Assembly (NCBI RefSeq): GCF_029931775.1
Contig: NC_079318.1
Location: forward strand, 26,178,159-26,242,158
Direction of reading: 5' to 3'
Source: Euleptes europaea
Taxonomy: Eukaryota; Chordata; Lepidosauria; Squamata; Sphaerodactylidae
Length of the DNA stretch: 64,000 bases
Of this stretch, positions 11,121 through 20,100 are shown in pieces. Within the stretch, counting starts at the first letter, position 1. Every line of letters begins with the position of its first letter. Under the pieces are notes generated by a model. That model saw only the letters and a list, made by a program, of their open reading frames with translations. It was not told where the DNA came from and did no database searches. A program made the position numbers and the translations under genes.

Positions 11121-14100
11121 AACGTAGAGAAGGAGGATAACACACACAGAGAGAAGACATCCAAGAGAAGGAAAGGGTGTTGCACTGCTCCCTACACCCC
11201 ACCACCTCACAGGGGGTCCAAATGTTCCTGCTTACAAGGATCATAGATCGCTCTCCAGTCCGAAGTGGGGAGCATCCACATGAAGGCAGCCTGTATCTGT
11301 ATGAAGGCAGCCTGTCCACTGGTTCTGCATTCCCAATGGTCCTGCCTACTTTCCTGAAGCACATGATGCATGCCTAGGGAAGTGCCTGCAGGTGCCACGC
11401 TAGGGAACCCTGGCCTAAAGACGGCAGGCTCTCTGTGTGTGAACACTCACGCAGCCATATAAAATCACAATGACAGTTATACTGTATGCTTACCAAACAG
11501 CGGAAGCGAACTGATTCAATTTGTCCATATTCTTTGAAAAACACCTTCAGCATCTAAACTCAAGCACATTTGATTCACTTGGTCAAAACAAATAAGAACA
11601 GCAATTTAACCCCCTCACAGAATGAGGTCATCTTCAGGGTACAATCTGTTTTTTTTCTATTCTTATTATAACCAAATACAAGAATGCCCAGTAACTTCCA
11701 TGGGTTGGATCCACTAGAACATTTATGCAGACAGAAGGATTTCTATCCAGAGAGTGTGGATAGAACTTTATAACTTCCCCTCTCCAGCCCAGAATATACC
11801 CCAAATGCTGTACTTGAGAGTGTACCGTTTCCTAGGAGCAGCATGGGGAGGGGGAGAGTAGGCTGCTGCAGGAGAGACACAAGAAAGTTGCACTCCAGAG
11901 ATGAAAACCCTTCCATCCATGGAAATGCTCTGATTGATCCAAGACATGATAGGCTAGTGAAAACATAAGAAAAGCCTTGCTGGATCAAACCAGTGGTCCA
12001 TCTAGTCCAGCATCCTGTCTCACACAGTGGCCAACCAGTTCCTCTAGAGGTCCAGCAATAGGGCATAGAGGCTGAAATATAGGAAAAATAAAAAAAGCAA
12101 CTGGAGAACATGTCTTCTCCATCACTGAATGAAAAATCTGTGCTGTTTAAGCTGATTAGCAGTATAAAATTCATATTTAAGTACTGTTCACCATAATTTT
12201 ATTTATTAAAATATTTATATCCTGCCTTTTCTTGTGGCTCAAGCAAGAATACTTGTCCCCTGATCTTAAGTTTAATATTTATTCACATAGAATAGAATCA
12301 TAGAATTATAGAGTTGGAAAGGACCACCAGGGTCATCTAGTCCAACCCCCCTGCACAATGCAGGACATTCACAACTACCTCCCCCCCACACCCCCAGTGA
12401 CCCCCAGTGCCTTCCCTCTCATCATCTGCCTAAGGTTATACCTACATAAGTTACACCCCACCTTTCTACCCTCATCAGGACCCCCATGGCAGCTAACAGA
12501 GCAAATATATATATAATAAGATTATATATTAAAACCAAACAACTTTTATATATTAAACATTATATATTAAAAACATTATATATTAAAATAAAATCAAAAT
12601 ATATCATAAAAATAATTAAAGCCAAAGCTAAAATACACATATAAAGCAAAAAACCCAACAATTATAACACAGGGAGGGAGGGATCACTGAGGGAACACCA
12701 GATGAAGCAAAGAAGTCTTCACTCACTGGCAGAAGGTGGCAACAGAAGAGGACAGGTGAATCTCTCTGGGGAGAGAATTCCAGGGTTGTGGTGCCACAAC
12801 CCAGAAGGCCCTTTCCCAAGTTGCCATCCATCTAATCTCAGAAGGAAGGGGCACCTAAAGTAGGGTCTCTGAAGATGACTGTAGTGGTCGAGTACATTCA
12901 TAAGGGAACAGACAATCCTTCTGGTTTGCAGGTCCCAAGCCATATAAGGTTTAAAGGTCAACAGTAGCACCTAGAATTGTGTTGGGAAACAAACTGGGAG
13001 CCACTGTAGAATATGGCGCCTACAATCTACTCCATTCAGCAGCCTGGCTGCAACATTCTGCACCAGTTGAAGTTTCTGAACAATTTTCAAGAACAGCCCT
13101 GTGTAGAGAGCACTGCACTAATCTAATCTAGATGTAACTAGGGCATGCACCAAAATGGCCAGATCGTTTTTGACCAGGAAAGGTCACAGCTTTTAAGCAC
13201 ATTTCCTTCAAACAAGCCCCAATTATATTAATGGAACTCATTTCATCATTTGTGTGCTTCAGGGATCACTGTCTATTTCCTTAAATATCAGAAGTGATGT
13301 CTGATTTTTGCTCCCCAGCATTACTCACTTACCTGTGCTGTACAACCAACAGGTAAATTCCCCACAAAGATGGTCCTCTTATTCTTTAGCATTTCCTTAG
13401 CCACGTTGATTTGCATTTTCTTTTGTTTTATTCCAGCATCAGCATCTGAAGCTGAGAGATGCTTAGCAGCCAACTTTTGTTTGATTTGTCTCTCTTTTTC
13501 CATCTCATCTTCATCTGTTTTATCCAACGCATACTCCCTTGACAAGCAGTGAAAAATTGAAGCCAAGCTGTTAACATCCATTCGCTATACTCCTGGAAAA
13601 AATCTGTTTTTTTAATCTACCCAGACACAGAAGTAATAAAAGATCAATTGTTGGAGAAACTAGAGGTGACAGTTACATTAAAAGAAAGCAATGTGTGACC
13701 CTCATGCTAATGCACAGCCGGAATATCTTTGCAAAAGGATGCATAAACACATTAAGAACCAGTTCACACATTTCACACTTAAGGAGTGATCACATGAAAC
13801 CAGATCCTTATACACTGGTTTGAAACCTTTCAAGATCCTGTTAATTGGGTTGGGCTGGACAGGAATGAAGCGCTCGTCTATCTACTGCCTTCCTCCAGCC
13901 TCAGCGTTTAGCACTTCTCAGGCACCATCTTTCCCTTCCTTGTTTCTAAACGGAGGAGGAGGCCTTGCCGCAGTGAGCACATTTGTGGACCATTGGCGTT
14001 TCATATTTGCCCATAAAGGGACAGATTTCGGTGTGCTGTAGTGGTTAAGAGTGTTGGACTAGTATCTGCGAGATCCAGGTTTGAATCCCCACTTGTGCCC

Positions 14101-17100
14101 CCGCATGGAAACTTGCTGGGTGAACTTGGTCCAGTCACACTCTCTCAGCCTAACCTACTTCACAGGGTTATTGTGAGGATAAAAGGGAGGAGGGGAAAAT
14201 GATATAAGCCACTTTGGGGCCTCATTGTTGAGAGAGGAGGGGTATAAATGACTTAAATAAATAAAATTTTATTTTACTGAGAAGAAGTTGCTACTGGCCA
14301 GGCTTTTTTAAAGAGAAGATTACCCACATCAGAGCTTATACCATTGGCTTATACATCAACCCCTCATCAATGCACTGTGTTAACTGGAGCTAAGAGATAA
14401 GTACACATCCACCATTTGTTAATTTATTCTATTAGATTTTTATCCTGGCCTTCCTCCAAGGAGCTGAGGATGATATACATGGCTTTCCACATTTTTACTG
14501 TCACAACACTACGAGGTATGTCGAACCACAAAAGAATGACTGGCCCAAGGTCACCACTGACAATAACCATAAAGGAAGCCAAACATACAGAAAAGTGCCC
14601 TTACATGCCATAAAACATTGTTAGTTGTTAAGCTTCTAGCTTACTCTGACTTTAAGGCTTAGTGAAGATGACACAACCAACTAATAAAATCAGTGAAGTA
14701 ATCTTCTGAAAATATGAGTAATATATTCTGCCATGAACACATGCCAGTCTAGCTCTAATCTTTAAGACAAAATACTTTTTTCCCCTCCCTGGCTTTAAAA
14801 TGATGAGACTTGACCTTCTGAGTATAAAATGTTTCAGTTACCTGCTAGCTAATCTTGCCTCTGCTGGAGATAGTACTTTCTTTTTAGCTTTCTTCATGTT
14901 TTTCAAAGGCGCTCTTTCAATAGAGTTCTGCATTTCTGTGGCAATTTCTTCTTCTGTATGCTTGCGCTTCTTAGTTTCCTTTTAGAAAAGAAAACTGGGT
15001 TTAACAGGTTAGAGTAGACAAGACTATCAGGTTACAATAAAATAATCAGAAAAATAGGACAACTCATGCTTAACCTTCCACCAAAGTCCCCTTTTGTTTA
15101 AATACTTGAATAAAAATATATATTTTAAAAAAACTTCTATTGTCAGACTTCCCACACATGGTCCTATTAGGCAAAAAGAATCTGTGGTACCAGCGTAATT
15201 ATCATGTACCTTTGAGAAAAAGCTTATCATTTTTACAATAGGTTATGAACTTGGAACTGCAGATCAGTACTAAAGAACAGCTTCAAGCACAAAACTTTGT
15301 TTTAGTTATGCTGTAAAGTACTTTTTGTAATACAAAAAAGTTAATAGGATTAAACAAGGATAAGTTTCAACACAGACTTTCTACTCTTCTTCTACAGTTC
15401 CCATTATACAAAATGGTGGCCCAATTCTTAGGTTGCCACTGAGCTGTGGGAGATGCCTCCAAGTGAAACAGCCCCAGACCACAGTGGTAACATCTATTAA
15501 AGATCATTTGTGCAGTAAGGAGGTCAGTTAAATCCAAATTTATTGCTGGATGCTCAGGTAGTTCTGTTGTCAGCGATACTATTTTATCTAGATTTAGATG
15601 GCATAAGAAGAAGAAGAAAGAAGGACAGGTCTGGTCAGAGTCTGAAAATACACCAGCCTCATTAGTGTAATTATGTCTGAATCATACTGTAACACTTCTG
15701 GACAGAATTTTGCTTTCACGAGTTGGAAGGTGTAAAGGGGAGGGTGGAATCATGCAATGATTATTAGCATAGTGTTGTTGAAGGTTCTGTCTACAATGTT
15801 GGGTGGACAAGTTCTGTGTCAATGCTTCTCTGCCACAAGAAATCTAAGCATCACCGATTACAGCTCAAAAGTACATTGCAACAGCACCTTTTTATTCTGC
15901 AAGCTTTCAACGAGGCAGCCATCAGTAAAAAAAATTATGGCACTAAAGACTTATCAGAGATACAGCTGACGTTTTTGAAAACCTCGTTTTTGCATTAGCT
16001 GTGTAGCCCTTGACTTGTACCACAAAGGGACATAAACTTTACTCATAGATCAACCATTTTGAAAAACAGTGAAAAATGTGTACTATTCCATTTCTTATGG
16101 TAATAAAATCACCTGTCTGTAAGCAATACCTAAACAAATACAGCAATGAACAAACAAACAACAGTCAAACTCTGGTCTTACTTAAATGTGTCATGCCAAT
16201 GAAAGGTATTACTGAATTGCAACAGTGACATTGACACAGTAGAAGGTACACCTTATAGGAAATTCATAAACGGATTAAGGAACGTAAACAGTATTTCACT
16301 GAACTCTGCAGGAGATGGTAAAATTACACAACCAACATGAATATAGATCTCTACCACCTTTCGAGTAATAACAAAGTTAGCTTCTACAAAGTTATTTTAA
16401 GTAATTAAAACAGAATGTTTGTCCAGCAGTATCACCACATTTCTATTCATTTTAAAACAACGCTATACAACTTGTGACCAACTGAGCAAAACACAGATAT
16501 CAAAGACTCAATAAACCCCCCTCACTGCTGCGTGCTATTGCTCGATAAATTATTGGTGAGCTGTTTGGTTTGCTGGATTACAAATTCCACAGACCTATTC
16601 TGAAAACTGACCACTACATTTTTTTAACATTTACATAGCCAAACAAAATTTAAACCGCTCTACAGAATGATAGTATGATCTATACAACTTAACCATCTAT
16701 AGCAATTTGACTTCATAAGGAAATCTGCCTTTCTAGAAGCTGCACCCATTACATGCACAATACCAGAGAGGAGATATATTAGGGCCAATTGACGCATTAT
16801 CTAGATTGGGATGGCCAACTTTTCAACATTAAGGGTTCTACCACTTCTATAATCGACAACCAATTGGCTAAGTGGTACAGAACACGCCTCACAAATAGAA
16901 GATTCCCAGGTTCAATTCAAGGTACTGGTTATTGCCTACAAACCCTTTATGGCCCAGGATCCACATATCCAATATCCTCCTCTGTGATAGCTGCACTCAT
17001 CTGCATTGCTTGTTGTATGCGTTACCCTGTTTGTACTGCATTGTTTCTGGATCTTTGTTATCAAGTTGCTGCACTGTTTACAGTATATCTTACCCTATTA

Positions 17101-20100
17101 TGGTGTATCTTAGTTGTAGGGTAATGCATAGAGCAAGAAGTGCAATAAATTGATAAAATGATTCCGATCCAGAGGTTACTGTAGATGTTGCCAATTTTCT
17201 AGTGCAGGGATGGGGAACCTCAGGCCCGGGGGCCGTATGCGGCCCCCAAGGACATTTTTTGTGGCCCTCGGGAGCTCTGGGGCCATGCCGCAGAGGCACA
17301 GCATAGGGCAGCCCTCCCTGAGGGTGTTCCTGGGGCCACGGCTTGCAGGGGCGCTGTGGCACCCTTTGGACCCCCTCTTGCCAACTGACGGCTGTTGGTC
17401 GGCGAGAGGAGGGGGAGGGACTCTTTCCCCAAGGCTGCCCCCTATAGCCGCAGCGTGCAGGAACGCCGGGGCACACTGTAAGACCCTCTTGCTGCCTGTC
17501 GGATGTTGAGCAGTGAGAGGGAGGGGGGGAAAGAGGCCCGTAGCTACCGGAGGCAGAGCATGCACGGAGGAGCCGATCGGGCTTCGGGGGGCCTTTTGTG
17601 GACTCTGGGGGGGGGAGGGCATGGAGCCTGGGGCCAGGTCGCGGTGGCCGGCGGGTGTGTGTGTGTGTGTGGGGGGGGGAAGGCTTTTCTCTCTCCCTCT
17701 CTTTCTGTCTCTTTGTCTGTCTCCCTCCGTCCTTTTCTTTCTCCCCCTCTTTGCATTTCTTTCTCCCTCTCTCCCTTTTCCTCTTTCTCTGTTTTCCTTT
17801 CTTCCTCCGTTGACGATCGACTGCAGGCTGCGCCCCCCTGGCGCCTCGTTTGCTCGGGCCCACCGCTGGCTGCCCTCCCACCTGGGAGGGGGGGAGGACC
17901 GGGGCGCCCTCCAGGCCTTCTCTGCCTTCTCTGGGGTTGCCAACCTCCAGGTGGTGGCTGGAGACCTGGCAACCCTAGCCTCTCCACACCCCCACCGGGA
18001 GATCTACACCTGGTATGGCTCAAATGATGTTATAAATGTGCAAATGGCCCTTGGCATGAAAAAGGTTCCCCACCCCTGTTCTAGTGGATGTGATGAAAGT
18101 TCAAAAAGCCCAAAGTTTGTAATTTCTATTATTGGAATTTACTGGCCTATGTTTTTATCTTAATGACTGCATATTTTATGTACCTTCTGTAACAATTGTA
18201 ATATTACTTATGCCATTAAAGGTTTTTCAAGTTCAAGTTCAGCGCAATAAATTACAACGCTAATCCATACAGCACACAGTGGATAAACTACAAACCTATT
18301 CCTTATATGAAAACACCCTCCTGAGCAATTTAATTTACTACACCCGGGTCACCTTTATGAAAGTCCCATGCTGACTAGTTCCATTTATTACAACCCTATT
18401 TCCTTTACAGAAATGCCCGCCTGAAGAATTCTGTGGTATGCATTCTGCAGAATAGGAACCTTTCTGACCACCTCAGGCAGGCCACTTATTTGTACAGAGT
18501 ATGCAGCAGCCTGAATAGCCTAATTTAGCTCAAGCTCATCAGAGCTGTGAAACTATGAAGGGTCAGCCACAGTTAGTATTTGGATGGGAGACCACCAAGG
18601 AAGTCTAGGGATGCTACATTGAGGAAGGCAACGGCAAAGCACCTCAGCTCATCTCTTGCCTTGAACATCCTGTAGATGCAGTCACCATGATCTGGTTGTG
18701 ACTTGATGGAACATTAATCCATTCATTCAGTACATGACCATACACAGTTTGTTTATATTATACTGTTTCGGCCTCAATGCAGTTTACCAGAAGAATATAC
18801 CAGTGCCCACAAACAGCCAATACTAGCACAACACATTAAAAACTCAATCAAAATACAATGCCGGGAAAGGGCAGGGTAGAAATTGAATAAAATAAAACAA
18901 GATAACGTTAAGAACTGTATAGTTAAAGGTAGCAACAACTCACCAAGATCAAACGAGCCACTTGGCCACAACAGGCTTGGAAGAAAAAGAAATTTATAAT
19001 AACCCCCCAAACATAACAATTGAGAGAGGCTGTTAGATCTCATTGGGGAGGGCATCACTAAAATTTAAGAGTAGTTTAAAAGAACTGCTCATTTTTTTAA
19101 ACTGTCAAATTAGATCAAACCCCTCCCCCTCCCCTGCTATTTACTCTACTAGAAGAAACGTGCAGGCAACCATAAGGGGTTTTGATGGAGGAACTAATAT
19201 TGTGAAAACGTGGAGTGGTGATGGAAGGAGATGACATCCCTTTGTTAATCCAAATCCTCCACCACATTTCTACTTGCCAGTTAAAAATAAACAAATAAGG
19301 GAGATCTGTTCACAGATCTCCACCATCTCACTGAATCTCTCTAAAAGGATTCTCCAACAGAACTTCATTGAGGGTCTATATATGTTGGCCAAGACATGAA
19401 ACCCTTTGGCTTCATTATTCCCACACCCACGACAGGGAACCCAGCAATTTGATCATGACATTCCAATAGCTCAGTGCATGATGCTGAACTCTTATTTTGG
19501 GAACTACTGATATAAGAAAAGAATTCTACTTACTCTTGGTACAGCAACATACACTGGTTGCTTTTCCGACCCTGGAGCACTGAAAAGTCGTACCAAGGTA
19601 TCTGTGCTGCATACTGCAGGGCTTTTCTGACACAGACTGCTGGCCACTTGCCCTACGATATAGTCTTCATTTGGTACAGCAATAGCATCTCCCTCACAAA
19701 CTTTTCTATTAAAGAAAGTCAGTCATTAGGTGCCACTTGGTACCACCAGCAAACATACACAAATACATTTTATGCTAAATGTTTTAGAATGCTGACTTAA
19801 TGCAACTTTTGAAAATGACTCTGAATTGCTTCTTAAGATGACATCAAGACATTCTGAAATGCTTATTTTTAAGATAACATACTTATTTTTAAGACGGCAT
19901 TAAGAGACATATTTTCCAGCATGTCACATGAGAAAAAAGGAAACATAAGAACATAGACTCAATCAGTTTCAAGGTTCCATTTCTGTTAAAGTTACAAAAT
20001 TACTGCCTCTGTGTGTGGTCATGGCCAATAAAATCTTAAAACCACTTTAGTGTTAGCCAGTCTTCAACTTGGGCCTTTGTTATATTCATTACCAACTTGT

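Larger units (their letters stand above)
11554..13332 (-). other. RBM34 intron 4 (1.8 kb), LINE-filled
   Basis: It holds a reptile repeat fragment (11966-12065, GGATCAAACCAGTGGTCCAT), a minus-strand CR1 3' end (12285-12440) and a minus-strand L2-like 3' region (about 12190-13190). No exon is recognised. Confidence 0.7.
13538..14841 (-). other. RBM34 intron 3 (1.3 kb)
   Basis: It holds a plus-strand tRNA-derived SINE (14028-14275) and a minus-strand SINE-like tail (14405-14625). The rest is unassigned; no exon is seen. Confidence 0.65.
14979..19533 (-). other. RBM34 intron 2 (4.6 kb)
   Basis: It holds an old L2-like fragment (about 16800-16970, CAAACCCTTTATGGCCCAGG), an 874-bp hAT element (17205-18078) and a 5S SINE (18505-18715). 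The remainder (14979-16780 and 18716-19533) is A+T-rich with no recognisable feature. Confidence 0.65.

Noticed and set aside
17090-18163. Open frames up to 263 codons on both strands
   Set aside because: Same explanation: interior of the hAT element at 17205-18078, with polypyrimidine tract and G+C-rich flanks.
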